Source: CBDCHC01 sp965217075
Lineage (GTDB): Bacteria > Pseudomonadota > Gammaproteobacteria > PS1 > Pseudothioglobaceae
Assembly: GCA_965217075.1 (NCBI GenBank)
Contig: CBDCHC010000010.1
Span: forward strand, 148,720-212,719
Reading direction: 5' to 3'
DNA: 64,000 bases
A program made the position numbers and the translations under genes. Positions within the stretch are counted from its first letter, which is position 1, and each line of letters opens with the position of its first letter. Shown here in pieces: positions 9,230 through 18,618 of this stretch. The notes under the pieces were generated by a model. The model was not told where the DNA came from. It saw only the letters and a list, made by a program, of their open reading frames with translations, and ran no database searches.

Positions 9230-11410
9230 TTATAAGTTAAGCAAATGATTATAAAATTTATCTGCATTTATCTCGCCAACTATTCTTTTGCTTTTTAATT
9301 CTTTACCGTTTTTAAAGAATAAAATAGCTGGTGGACCAATAACACCAAAATACTGCATTAATTCCTTGTCATTTATTGTATTTTTAGTAACATCTGCCTG
9401 CAAGGTGATGCTATTTTTTAAGTGCTTTACAACCCTATCATCACTAAAAACATATCTCTCAAGCTCTTTGCACGATATACACCAGTCAGCATAAAAATCT
9501 AACATTATTAATTTATCAGTATTATTCGTTGTAATGTTGTTTAACATAGACAAGGAAGATATTTTTTTAAAAACTAAGCCTTGATGAGTATTGTTGCTTA
9601 TAGTATTTTGTTGCACAGAAAAGCTCTTAAGAGGGCTTAACATATCACCGCCACCTTTCGCTACTAAAAGCCATAACAACAAACCATAACCAAGAATAAT
9701 CACGTTAATTGCTTTTAAAATTCTTTGCCAGTAGGTAGAGTTTTCTTGTAGTCTTATAGTGGCGCCAAAGGCTATTGGAGAAATGGTAAAAAGCGATGCC
9801 CACATAACTAAAGATATAAATTGGTTAGTAACTCTGTCTAATAAATATATAGCCATTGCTAACATTAGCACTCCAAATATATTTTTAACTTTATCCATCC
9901 ATGCACCAGCTTTTGGTATACTTCCTATGCCAGTACCAATTATTAGCAATGGAATACCCATACCTATGCCCATAGCAAATAAAGCCATGCCACCAAGTAC
10001 AGCATCACCTGTTTGTCCAATATAAATTAGAGCGCCAGTAAGAGGTGGGGTTACACAAGGACCTACAATTAGAGCTGATAAAAAACCCATAATAGCAACT
10101 CCAATAACGCTACCTCCTTTGTTTTTATTGCTAATATTAGTTAGTTTATTTTGCCAAGAATTTGGTAACTTAATCTCGAAGTAACCAAACATTGAGAAAG
10201 ATAATATAATAAATATTAAACTAAAGGCAACAATAACATAAGGATCTTGTAAGATAATTTGTAAATTATGTCCAAAAATTCCAGCTAATACTCCAGCAAA
10301 TGTATAAGTTATTGCCATAGATAATACAAATATTAGAGATATAAAAAATGATTTAGCAGTAGATGGTTTTTCTTTCTGCCCTACAATTATGCTAGAAAGT
10401 ATAGGTATCATTGGTAATACACAAGGGGTAAATGTTAATAATAGTCCAAGCGCTAAAAAACTAAGAATAACTATAAATACATTGCTTGTTTCAATTAAGT
10501 GAGTAATTTTATCGCTAGCATTTAGTTCTGCTGCAACTATAGGAGCAGTTTGTGCTTTAGTGTTATTTTTTAATATCGTATTTATAACATTATCTTTAAC
10601 TATATCTCCTATAGCTAATGTTTTAGTAGCTGGAGGATAACAAACTCCACCTTCCCAGCAGCCTTGAAAATTTATAGTAAGCGTTACATTATTATTAATA
10701 TTATTAAGCTCTATGGGAATTATTAATTGATGTTTATATACTTTTACTTTACCAAAAAATTCATCATCTTTAATTGTAGCTGCTGGTAGTTTTACAGCAA
10801 CAATATCAGCCTTACTTGCAGTAAAGGAAAATTTATCTTTATATAAATAATAATCGTCTCTAATATCAAAAACTATTTGTACATTATTAGTGTCAATTTT
10901 CAGCAATTGCAAAGGAAAGGCTTTGTCGACTTGCACTGGATCTGTTAAAGCTTCATTATTTATAATAGATTTAAAAAATTGTGTGCCATCATTAGTAGAA
11001 GCGATTTTACTAGCATTTAATTGAATTTTTTTATGTACTGGAGGATAACAAACACCAATATCAGCACAGCCCTGATAACTCACTTCTAAATTTATTATAT
11101 CTTGACTGTTTATGATAGCTATAGTTACATTGGCGTTATGGCGATAAATTTTAACTTTACCAAAAAACTCATCTTCTTTAACCTTAGCTGTAGAAAAAAT
11201 AAAATTACCTAATTCAACACTATTATCTATTGGCCTTACAGTTATTTTATTCTGGTATAGGTAGTATCCATCAGCAATTTTCCAATCCAGAACAATATTA
11301 TTATTTGCTATTTTAGTTGTTAAACTAAAGGCTTTATCTGCTTGAAGTAAGTTTTCTTCTGCAGTAATAGTTAGTGATAATAGTATTAGCAGTATTTTAA
11401 GCATATTCAT
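9230..11410 (-). CDS. dsbD: Thiol:disulfide interchange protein DsbD with duplicated N-terminal domain
   Basis: DsbD carries electrons from cytosolic thioredoxin across the inner membrane to periplasmic DsbC/DsbG and CcmG. The 726-aa protein has a signal peptide, then two tandem DsbD-alpha-like domains, each with the same DEFFGKVK..YxH element and a GC...GVCYPP cysteine motif (near residues 110-125 and 240-255). Next comes the eight-helix CcdA-like core with FTPCVLPMIPILSS and VGPCVTPPLTGAL, and a C-terminal thioredoxin domain with DWCISC. E. coli DsbD has one alpha domain; two occur in longer family members. It is divergent from tyrS across 78 bp. Confidence 0.94.
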   Translation of the reverse strand: MNMLKILLILLSLTITAEENLLQADKAFSLTTKIANNNIVLDWKIADGYYLYQNKITVRPIDNSVELGNFIFSTAKVKEDEFFGKVKIYRHNANVTIAIINSQDIINLEVSYQGCADIGVCYPPVHKKIQLNASKIASTNDGTQFFKSIINNEALTDPVQVDKAFPLQLLKIDTNNVQIVFDIRDDYYLYKDKFSFTASKADIVAVKLPAATIKDDEFFGKVKVYKHQLIIPIELNNINNNVTLTINFQGCWEGGVCYPPATKTLAIGDIVKDNVINTILKNNTKAQTAPIVAAELNASDKITHLIETSNVFIVILSFLALGLLLTFTPCVLPMIPILSSIIVGQKEKPSTAKSFFISLIFVLSMAITYTFAGVLAGIFGHNLQIILQDPYVIVAFSLIFIILSFSMFGYFEIKLPNSWQNKLTNISNKNKGGSVIGVAIMGFLSALIVGPCVTPPLTGALIYIGQTGDAVLGGMALFAMGIGMGIPLLIIGTGIGSIPKAGAWMDKVKNIFGVLMLAMAIYLLDRVTNQFISLVMWASLFTISPIAFGATIRLQENSTYWQRILKAINVIILGYGLLLWLLVAKGGGDMLSPLKSFSVQQNTISNNTHQGLVFKKISSLSMLNNITTNNTDKLIMLDFYADWCISCKELERYVFSDDRVVKHLKNSITLQADVTKNTINDKELMQYFGVIGPPAILFFKNGKELKSKRIVGEINADKFYNHLLNL

Positions 11411-11488
11411 TATATTAAAAATAAGTTATAACTAATTATACGGCACAGTTCTTGTAAAATTGCAAATTTTAGGTATAAATTTTTATAA

Positions 11489-12661
11489 ATGAAAGATAAT
11501 TTAGTAGTTTTCAAGCGCGGCACTGATGAAATTTTGCCATTTGAGGAGTTAAAGCAAAAATTAACTAAAAAAAAAGTATTAAAAATTAAAGCAGGTTTTG
11601 ATCCAACAGCACCAGACCTACATTTAGGGCATACAGTTCTAATCAATAAGCTTAAAATGTTGCAAGATTTAGGGCATGAAATCCAATTTTTAATTGGTGA
11701 TTTCACCGCGATGATTGGCGATCCAACAGGCAAGAGTAAAACTCGCCCACCACTTTCAAGAGAGCAAGTATTAGACAATGCTAAAAGTTACACCCAACAA
11801 ATTTTTAAGATTTTAGATAAAGATAAAACCACGGTGGTTTTTAATTCAACTTGGATGGACAAAATGACGCCAATGGAATTTATTAAATTAAGTTCAATGA
11901 AAACTGTGGCAAGAATGTTAGAACGTAATGATTTTGAAAAACGCTATAAAAATGATGATGAGATTGCCATTCACGAATTTTTATATCCACTGGTACAAGG
12001 TTATGATTCGGTGGCTTTAGAAAGTGATGTTGAGATTGGTGGTACTGACCAAAAATTTAATTTACTGATGGGCAGAGAATTACAAAAGCGTTATGGTAAA
12101 GAGCAGCAAGTTATCCTAACAATGCCAATTTTAGAAGGGTTGGACGGTGTGCAAAAAATGAGCAAATCGCTGGATAATTATATTGGTATTGATGATAATC
12201 CCGATGAGATGTTTGGTAAATTAATGTCAATTAGTGATGAATTAATGTGGCGATATTTTGAATTATTAAGTTTTAAAAGTTTGAGTGATATTGCGACTTT
12301 AAAACAAGAAGTTGAAAATGGCAAAAACCCAAGAGATGTAAAATTTATTTTATGTAAGGAAATTATTACTCGTTTTCATAATGAAGCAGAGGCAAAACAA
12401 GCCCAACAAAGCTTTATTAATCGTTTTGCTAAAAACCAAATCCCTGATGAAATGCCAGAATTTGAATTTGAAAATGGCATCAAAATTGCCAATTTATTAA
12501 AAGATGCCAATCTTTGCCCAAGTACCAGTAATGCGATGCAAATGATAAAACAAGGGGCAGTAAAGTTTGAGAGCGAGAAAATTCAAACTAAAGATTTTGA
12601 AGCAGTAAGTGGGGTTTATCAAGTTGGAAAAAGAAAATTTGCAAGGGTGGTTTTAAAATGA
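11489..12661 (+). CDS. tyrS: Tyrosyl-tRNA synthetase
   Basis: TyrRS charges tRNA-Tyr. The 390-aa product shows the class I signatures HLGH (about residue 46) and KMSKS, the tyrosine-pocket segment PLVQGYDSVAL, GGTDQKFNLL, and a C-terminal S4 RNA-binding domain (about 330-390). Base and codon use is less AT-extreme than in the flanking genes and resembles the next five genes, so this copy may be acquired or may have moved with them. Its TGA overlaps the ATG of the following methyltransferase as ATGA, which couples a housekeeping gene to a defence-like operon. Confidence 0.96.
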   Translation: MKDNLVVFKRGTDEILPFEELKQKLTKKKVLKIKAGFDPTAPDLHLGHTVLINKLKMLQDLGHEIQFLIGDFTAMIGDPTGKSKTRPPLSREQVLDNAKSYTQQIFKILDKDKTTVVFNSTWMDKMTPMEFIKLSSMKTVARMLERNDFEKRYKNDDEIAIHEFLYPLVQGYDSVALESDVEIGGTDQKFNLLMGRELQKRYGKEQQVILTMPILEGLDGVQKMSKSLDNYIGIDDNPDEMFGKLMSISDELMWRYFELLSFKSLSDIATLKQEVENGKNPRDVKFILCKEIITRFHNEAEAKQAQQSFINRFAKNQIPDEMPEFEFENGIKIANLLKDANLCPSTSNAMQMIKQGAVKFESEKIQTKDFEAVSGVYQVGKRKFARVVLK

Positions 12662-14340
12662 AAATTATAAATAAAATAGTAAAAAAACTTACAATTATAG
12701 ATTTTTTTTGTGGCGCAGGTGGCTTCTCTGAAGGGTTTAGACAGCAAGGGTTCAATATTGTTCAAGGTATTGATAATTGGAAGCCAGCTATTGATACTTT
12801 TAATTATAATTTTGGTTTACAAAGTGAAACTCAAGATATGCTAAAGTTTGAAGATTTAAAATGCATAAACGCGCTACCAAATACAGATATTATTTTAGGT
12901 AGTCCACCTTGCGTTAGCTTTTCTAGTTCTAATAAATGCGGTAAAGCAGATAAATCATTAGGCATCAATCTAATTGAGACTTTTTTAAAGATTGTTGCTG
13001 TTAAAAAATATCAGCCAAATTCTAAACTCAAAGCTTGGTTTATGGAGAATGTTACTAATTCTATCAAATACACAAAGGACAAATATACTTTTATAGATTT
13101 AAATTTGGAAAACTGGGCAAAAGAAAATAATATAAATCCATTAATGGTTGCAATTAATTTTAAAAATAGTCAGCAAGTTTTAAATTCTGCTGACTTTGGT
13201 GTTGCTCAGGCAAGAAAAAGATTATTTTCTGGTGAAGTGATAAAAACACAATCTTTCCCAAAATTGGGAAAACAACAAAAACATAAATCAGTTAAAAATA
13301 TTTTTAGATATTTTCCAAATCCACAACAACAGTTAAAACACATTGTAGATCCGAATTATAAAATAAAAATAAATAGTAAGAGCCTGATTGACCATTTTTA
13401 CGACACTGGTATTTATAAATCTCATTGGGATTATTCACAGTATTGTAAAACCAACCATCCGTATATGGGAAAGATGTCATTTCCTGAAAATTTAGACAAT
13501 CCTAGCAGGACGATTACTGCCACCAAATTAAACAACTCAAGAGAGGCATTAATTTACAATAGTGAAATTAAAAGGATTGGTAATGGGCAGTATAGAACGC
13601 CGACAGTTAGAGAAGCGGCGATTTTAATGAGTTTTCCAATTACTTATCAATTTATTGGACAGTCTGAAAATAGTAAATGGCGATTGGTTGGTAATGCGGT
13701 TTGTCCTTTAATTAGCAATGCAATTGCTAAAGCAACTTTAAAAGCGCTAAATTTACCTGTTTTGGAGAAGCTAATTATTGATAAAAATCCAAATTTAGAG
13801 GATGTGGTTGATTTAAATACTTTTAAGGGAAAAATATTTGACAATCCCCCAATTCGTAAAAAAGGTTCTCGTTTTAGAAGGCACCCCTTTAAAGAAGGTA
13901 ATATGACAATAGCCCTAACGAATTATTGTTTAAAAGAAAATGGGCAATCAGATAAAAAATGGCGAACAACTATAACCTATGGCACAGGAAAAAATTATAA
14001 ATTACAAGAAGTTAGCAATAAGGAGCAGGCAAGAATTAAAAAATTAATTAAAACATTTGATAATGGCAACGAGTTTATAGAAAAAATACATAACGGCTTT
14101 AGTGAAAAAATTGCTTACGGCAAAGATTTACAAGATATGTATGAACAAAGTTGCTCTAACGGTAAATTACACCCTGTAGATTTAATAGCAAAAACTAATG
14201 AATTAGTCAGCCAGTATGCTAATGGGGAGGTTGTAGATACCAAAGACATTTTTAAGCATAAAAACCAAGTGCATAAAAGGCAGTTATATGCTTTGTATAC
14301 AGTAAATCAAATTACACGAATCGCTAATAAAAGGAGATAA
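12658..14340 (+). CDS. DNA (cytosine-5-) methyltransferase with long C-terminal extension
   Basis: All main C5-MTase motifs are visible in order: I (DFFCGAGGFSEGF, about 15-27), IV with the catalytic Cys (GSPPCVSFSS, Cys at about 85), VI (WFMENV), VIII (DFGVAQARKRLFSG), IX (SRTITATKL) and X (VGNAVCPLISNAIAKA). A target-recognition region lies between VIII and IX. After motif X there are about 180 extra residues of unknown role. It probably protects host DNA by methylating the site recognised by the downstream module. It overlaps tyrS by 4 bp and is followed 2 bp later by the ParB-like gene. Confidence 0.92.
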   Translation: MKIINKIVKKLTIIDFFCGAGGFSEGFRQQGFNIVQGIDNWKPAIDTFNYNFGLQSETQDMLKFEDLKCINALPNTDIILGSPPCVSFSSSNKCGKADKSLGINLIETFLKIVAVKKYQPNSKLKAWFMENVTNSIKYTKDKYTFIDLNLENWAKENNINPLMVAINFKNSQQVLNSADFGVAQARKRLFSGEVIKTQSFPKLGKQQKHKSVKNIFRYFPNPQQQLKHIVDPNYKIKINSKSLIDHFYDTGIYKSHWDYSQYCKTNHPYMGKMSFPENLDNPSRTITATKLNNSREALIYNSEIKRIGNGQYRTPTVREAAILMSFPITYQFIGQSENSKWRLVGNAVCPLISNAIAKATLKALNLPVLEKLIIDKNPNLEDVVDLNTFKGKIFDNPPIRKKGSRFRRHPFKEGNMTIALTNYCLKENGQSDKKWRTTITYGTGKNYKLQEVSNKEQARIKKLIKTFDNGNEFIEKIHNGFSEKIAYGKDLQDMYEQSCSNGKLHPVDLIAKTNELVSQYANGEVVDTKDIFKHKNQVHKRQLYALYTVNQITRIANKRR

Positions 14341-14342
14341 CT

Positions 14343-15626
14343 ATGGATAGAAATATAAGAGAAGTAAAAATACAGGAAATTATGAGTGCAGAAAGTAACA
14401 AAAGCGGGTCTAAAAATATTACTTACAAAGATAATACTTCAGAAATGACAGCTTATAAAATTCCAGTAGAGTATTTGATTTTTAATAAGTACAACGGTCG
14501 TATTGGCACCTTTGTCAAAACCCATGAAAAGCAATACGGTCCTATTAATGCGACTACTGAAAGTGGTGAGGAATTAATTGTTAATTTTTTATGGAAGTCC
14601 AAAGAAAGCAGAAACAAAAAAACGATGGCTGATATAAATGAATATGGACAAAAAGAGGTGGGAATTATTACCAAGGATGGCGTAATAATTGATGGCAATC
14701 GTCGTTGCATGCTCCTTAAAAAACTAGCCAAGAAAAATCATAGTAATCCAACTTATTTTAGAGCAATTGTTTTGTCAGATTCTTTTATTGATAGTCCAAA
14801 AGAAATTAGAAAGTTAGAAACTATTTACCAAATGGGAGCTGACCAGCCAGTTGATTATAACGCAATAGAAAAATATTTAAAATGTAAGGAATTACATGAA
14901 GAAGATGATTTTACCCATGAAGAAATTGCAAAGTTTATGGGTGAAAAATCTGCGAAAATTAAAGAATACTTAAGCATATTGAAATTAATGGAGAACTATT
15001 TAAGCACTTATGGCTATGAAGGAATGTATACCAGATTAAGTGAAGAAAAAGTTGAAGGTCCATTTGTAGATATAAGAGGATACTTAGAAACCCAGGAATC
15101 TGGCAAAGGCATTCGAGGAAGAAACTGGCAGCCAGAAAGTGATAATATTGATGATTTAAAAAACATATATTTTGATTACATAAGGGCTGGGTTTGGCACC
15201 CATAAGATTAGAGAGATAGGGAACCCGTCTAAAGGACAAGGATTTTTTAACCTCAAAGAGATATGGGATAATTTTACTAAAGATTATGAAGATAAAATAA
15301 CACCAATTAACGATATAGAAAAATCACTTAATGATTCGGTGCAAACCAGACCAGATGAGAATATTAATGACATTATAAAAAGCAGAGATACAGACTGGAA
15401 AAATAAAGTTGAATCAAAACTCAAGGAAAATTTAGGAAAATATAAACGAAAATTAGATGATACAAATCAAGCAAATGCTCCTATGGAACTTTTACAAAGA
15501 GCTAAAAATACTTTAGAATCAATTAACACAGATTCAGAAGAGTTTGACGACAACCTTTTGGATATTGTTAAAAGTATTAATAGTATTTTGTGGGATTTTC
15601 AACAAATTATTAAAAAAAATAAATAA
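14343..15626 (+). CDS. ParB/sulfiredoxin-fold domain protein of a defence-like operon
   Basis: A 427-aa protein with AGGAG ahead of its ATG. Residues about 90-150 hold a ParB-like core (GVIIDGNRRCMLLKKLA, resembling the GxHR motif). A helix-turn-helix-like segment follows (THEEIAKFMGEKSAKIKEYLSIL, about 195-215). The rest is charged and helical with a likely coiled coil at the C-terminus. ParB-fold proteins in this context include the DndB and SspD/E-like partners of DNA modification systems. It has no ParA partner and is not a chromosome-partition gene, so a role in site recognition or NTP hydrolysis is inferred. Confidence 0.72.
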   Translation: MDRNIREVKIQEIMSAESNKSGSKNITYKDNTSEMTAYKIPVEYLIFNKYNGRIGTFVKTHEKQYGPINATTESGEELIVNFLWKSKESRNKKTMADINEYGQKEVGIITKDGVIIDGNRRCMLLKKLAKKNHSNPTYFRAIVLSDSFIDSPKEIRKLETIYQMGADQPVDYNAIEKYLKCKELHEEDDFTHEEIAKFMGEKSAKIKEYLSILKLMENYLSTYGYEGMYTRLSEEKVEGPFVDIRGYLETQESGKGIRGRNWQPESDNIDDLKNIYFDYIRAGFGTHKIREIGNPSKGQGFFNLKEIWDNFTKDYEDKITPINDIEKSLNDSVQTRPDENINDIIKSRDTDWKNKVESKLKENLGKYKRKLDDTNQANAPMELLQRAKNTLESINTDSEEFDDNLLDIVKSINSILWDFQQIIKKNK

Positions 15627-15628
15627 GC

Positions 15629-17617
15629 ATGTTTATAGAATTGGGTGAAAGTCACTACATCTTAACCGGCAATATTGATTTAATAAAAAACAAACGCCGA
15701 GCAAAATCTAATTTTGAATCTTATGGTGCTGATTTTGATGTGAATAATAAGATTATTATTCCATTTTCAACTGAAGAGAAGCCTAATGACTTTGGAGATA
15801 AAGAGACCCAGTATAAAGCAATATTAAAATTGTTTGATAAATTCAATATTGATTTTGAAAAAACTGAGCAACTCAAAAACTTTGTAGCAAAAATAGACCA
15901 AGAAAATACTAATTTTGAAGAATTTTCATTAAAAGCGCAGAATATTCGCAATAATATTCACGCAGATAATGATTTTAAAAAATTTACAAATGTTGTCTCT
16001 AAGAAGTTAAATAGGGAGTTATATCCACTTCAATTATTATCATCTTATCACTTAGCCTTTGCTCAAAATGCTTGTAATTTTTCAGTTCCCGGCGCAGGAA
16101 AAACTTCTACTGTTTATGGTGCTTACGGATATTTAAAAAATTTACCTGATACAGATTCAAAACATGTTGATAGGCTTTTAATTATTTCCCCATTAGCAGC
16201 TTTTGCGCCTTGGAAGAATGAATACAAAGAATGCTTTGGAAAAAATACCTCAATAAAAGAATTGGTTGGTGTGTCTGCTAATGACAGAAGAAACCATTTT
16301 TATTCTGATGAATATACAGAAATAACGCTTATATCTTATCAAAGCGCATCACATGAAGGCGATATCCAAGGAATTAAAGATTTTTTGAGCAGGAATAAGG
16401 TTATGTTGGTATTAGACGAGGCTCATAGAATTAAAAATACTGAGGGTGGAAAATGGGCAGAGACAGTATTATCTATTGCTAAATATGCAAATAGCAGAGT
16501 TATATTAACAGGAACGCCAGCACCAAATGGTTATCAAGATTTATATAATCTTTATCAATTTATTTGGCCTAGCCATGATGTAATTAAATTTCCAGTCCAT
16601 TTCTTGCAAACAATGTCAGAAGATTGCACGCCAAGCGGAAGACAAAATATAAAAACATTGGTAAATAGAACTTCGCCATTTTTCATTAGGATAAAAAAAT
16701 CTGATTTAGGTTTGCCGGAGCCAATATATAATCAACCAATAATAGTTAAAATGAGCCAAACACAAAGACAAATATATGATTTTATTGAAAAAAAATATAT
16801 TGACTCTTTTGAAAATACCGACGCCAGTTTTATGGCTAAATTAAAAAAAGCAAAATTAATTCGTTTAATGCAATGTGTGACCAACCCTAGTTTGTTAAAT
16901 AAAGCATTAGATGAGTACTTGAACGAGGAAAGCATGTCAAGCAGCTATGCTGTTGATGATAGAGACATTATGCGGCTCATAAAGTCTTATAATCCCCGAC
17001 AAGAAACGCCGCCAAAGTTTATAAAAACTTTGGAAATTATAAGAGAGATAAGTAAAAAGCAAGGTGCTGATGGAAAGGTAATTATTTGGAGTTTTTTTAT
17101 TGGCAATATTCATGGATTACAAGAATATCTTAATAAAAATGGCATCCAGTCTGAATTACTATATGGTGCAATACCCGTTGATAAAACTGAAGTAGATGTG
17201 GCTAATAGAGAAGAAATTATCAATCAATTTCATCACCCAAACTGTCCTTGCAAAGTAATTATTGCCAATCCGTTCGCAGTTGGCGAGTCTATTTCACTAC
17301 ACAAAGCTTGTCATAATGCTATCTATCTAGAAAAAAGTTTTAATGCTGCCATGTATATGCAGTCAAAAGATAGAATCCATAGATACGGCTTAGATAAAAA
17401 TGATGTTGTTAATTATTATTATTTAATATCTGAAAATTCTATTGATCAAACAATACATGATAGAGTTTTAGAAAAAGAGCAAAGAATGCTGGATATTATA
17501 GAAAACGAAAAAATTCCGTTATTGAATATGAATATGGAAGATGTGGGCGAAAACGATGAGAACGATATCAAGGCAATAATAAGAGATTACCGTGCTAGAA
17601 AATCTATTACAACATAG
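15629..17617 (+). CDS. SNF2-family DNA helicase/translocase
   Basis: The 662-aa product has about 130 N-terminal residues of unknown role. It then shows Walker A (VPGAGKT, about 153-159), motif Ia-like LLIISPLAAFAPWKNE, the Walker B/DEAH box VLDEAHRIKN, motif III ILTGTPAPNG, and the C-terminal SNF2 motifs VIIWSFF, ANPFAVGESISLHKACH and QSKDRIHRYG. Such enzymes translocate on duplex DNA and drive several restriction-type defence systems. It starts 2 bp after the ParB-like gene and its end overlaps the nuclease gene by 26 bp, which fits a single functional unit. Confidence 0.9.
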   Translation: MFIELGESHYILTGNIDLIKNKRRAKSNFESYGADFDVNNKIIIPFSTEEKPNDFGDKETQYKAILKLFDKFNIDFEKTEQLKNFVAKIDQENTNFEEFSLKAQNIRNNIHADNDFKKFTNVVSKKLNRELYPLQLLSSYHLAFAQNACNFSVPGAGKTSTVYGAYGYLKNLPDTDSKHVDRLLIISPLAAFAPWKNEYKECFGKNTSIKELVGVSANDRRNHFYSDEYTEITLISYQSASHEGDIQGIKDFLSRNKVMLVLDEAHRIKNTEGGKWAETVLSIAKYANSRVILTGTPAPNGYQDLYNLYQFIWPSHDVIKFPVHFLQTMSEDCTPSGRQNIKTLVNRTSPFFIRIKKSDLGLPEPIYNQPIIVKMSQTQRQIYDFIEKKYIDSFENTDASFMAKLKKAKLIRLMQCVTNPSLLNKALDEYLNEESMSSSYAVDDRDIMRLIKSYNPRQETPPKFIKTLEIIREISKKQGADGKVIIWSFFIGNIHGLQEYLNKNGIQSELLYGAIPVDKTEVDVANREEIINQFHHPNCPCKVIIANPFAVGESISLHKACHNAIYLEKSFNAAMYMQSKDRIHRYGLDKNDVVNYYYLISENSIDQTIHDRVLEKEQRMLDIIENEKIPLLNMNMEDVGENDENDIKAIIRDYRARKSITT

Positions 17618-18548
17618 TAATATTGGCTCTCAATCTCAGATTGCTTATATTGTTGGCTTGCTTTCTAAAGGCAATTGCTCAATTCAAGATTTAAAAAAAG
17701 CGTGTATTTCAAAAGAATATTCTTTTAACAGTTCATTTGACGGTGTAATTTGCTTATTACAATGGCTAAGTATCATTAAAATTGACAACTTAGTTAGTTT
17801 GCGTAGCAACTTAAATCTAGATAACTTTATTATAGATATTTGTAATTTACTATTTATACAATTGGCAAAAGAAAAACAATTACACCGTTTTTTAAATAGT
17901 AGTAATCTTATTTTTGAGCAAAATATTTATGTTAAAAACAGCTTTATTAAGCTTAGTTTTTCACCAATAAGGAATTTTTTAATTGGTTTAGGAATTTTTG
18001 AAAATGACAATTTAATTTATAACCAATTTATTGTTAGTAAAAATTTTTCAACATGGTTTTTTGAGGAGGTTATTCCTCTTATTGAGAATTCCAGAATTGG
18101 GAAAAATTCTTTAGCAAGTCTTAAAAGTAAACAAAAAATACAAGAAGATATGGGGTTGAAAGCTGAAAGATTTGTTTTGTCCTATGAAAAAATAGAACGA
18201 TGTAAGCATCCAAAAAGCAATAATATTAAAATTATTTCTAGCATGGATGTTAGTGCTGGTTATGATATTAAATCTTACAAAAATGATAAATCTGTTTTAT
18301 TAGATAAATTCATAGAAGTAAAGTCTTACTCTAAAAATTCTCTCTATTTTTATTGGTCGAAAAATGAAATCGAAGTTGCTAAACAAGAGCAGAATAATTA
18401 TTTTCTTTATTTAGTTAATAGGGATAAAATTAACAATAAGGATTATCATCCATTAATAATCCAATATCCGTATAAAAATATTTTAAATAATAAGAATTGG
18501 CAAAAAGATTGCCAGAAGTGGAGATTTGAAAATATTAATAAAGATTAA
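17592..18548 (+). CDS. DUF3883 (PD-(D/E)XK-like) nuclease-domain protein
   Basis: Starts at a GTG inside the end of the helicase gene. The 318-aa product has an N-terminal helical part with a winged-helix look. A C-terminal DUF3883 domain follows: AERFVLSYEK, then MDVSAGYDIKSY, KFIEVKS and FYWSKNEIEVAKQ, with the putative catalytic D...ExK residues in GYD and IEVKS. DUF3883 is predicted to be a restriction-endonuclease-fold nuclease and occurs in many R-M-like loci. With the methyltransferase and SNF2 helicase it would supply the cutting activity; that assignment is inferred. Confidence 0.8.
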   Translation: MLENLLQHSNIGSQSQIAYIVGLLSKGNCSIQDLKKACISKEYSFNSSFDGVICLLQWLSIIKIDNLVSLRSNLNLDNFIIDICNLLFIQLAKEKQLHRFLNSSNLIFEQNIYVKNSFIKLSFSPIRNFLIGLGIFENDNLIYNQFIVSKNFSTWFFEEVIPLIENSRIGKNSLASLKSKQKIQEDMGLKAERFVLSYEKIERCKHPKSNNIKIISSMDVSAGYDIKSYKNDKSVLLDKFIEVKSYSKNSLYFYWSKNEIEVAKQEQNNYFLYLVNRDKINNKDYHPLIIQYPYKNILNNKNWQKDCQKWRFENINKD

Positions 18549-18618
18549 AATCAACTTAAAATAATTTAGACGCCAAAACCAATAAAAAATACTAAAAGAG
18601 TCTAATAAAAAATGAGTT

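Noticed and set aside
14343..15626. ParB-like gene as a chromosome-partition ParB
   Set aside because: No parA neighbour, no parS-like sites seen, and it is embedded in a methyltransferase-helicase-nuclease operon.
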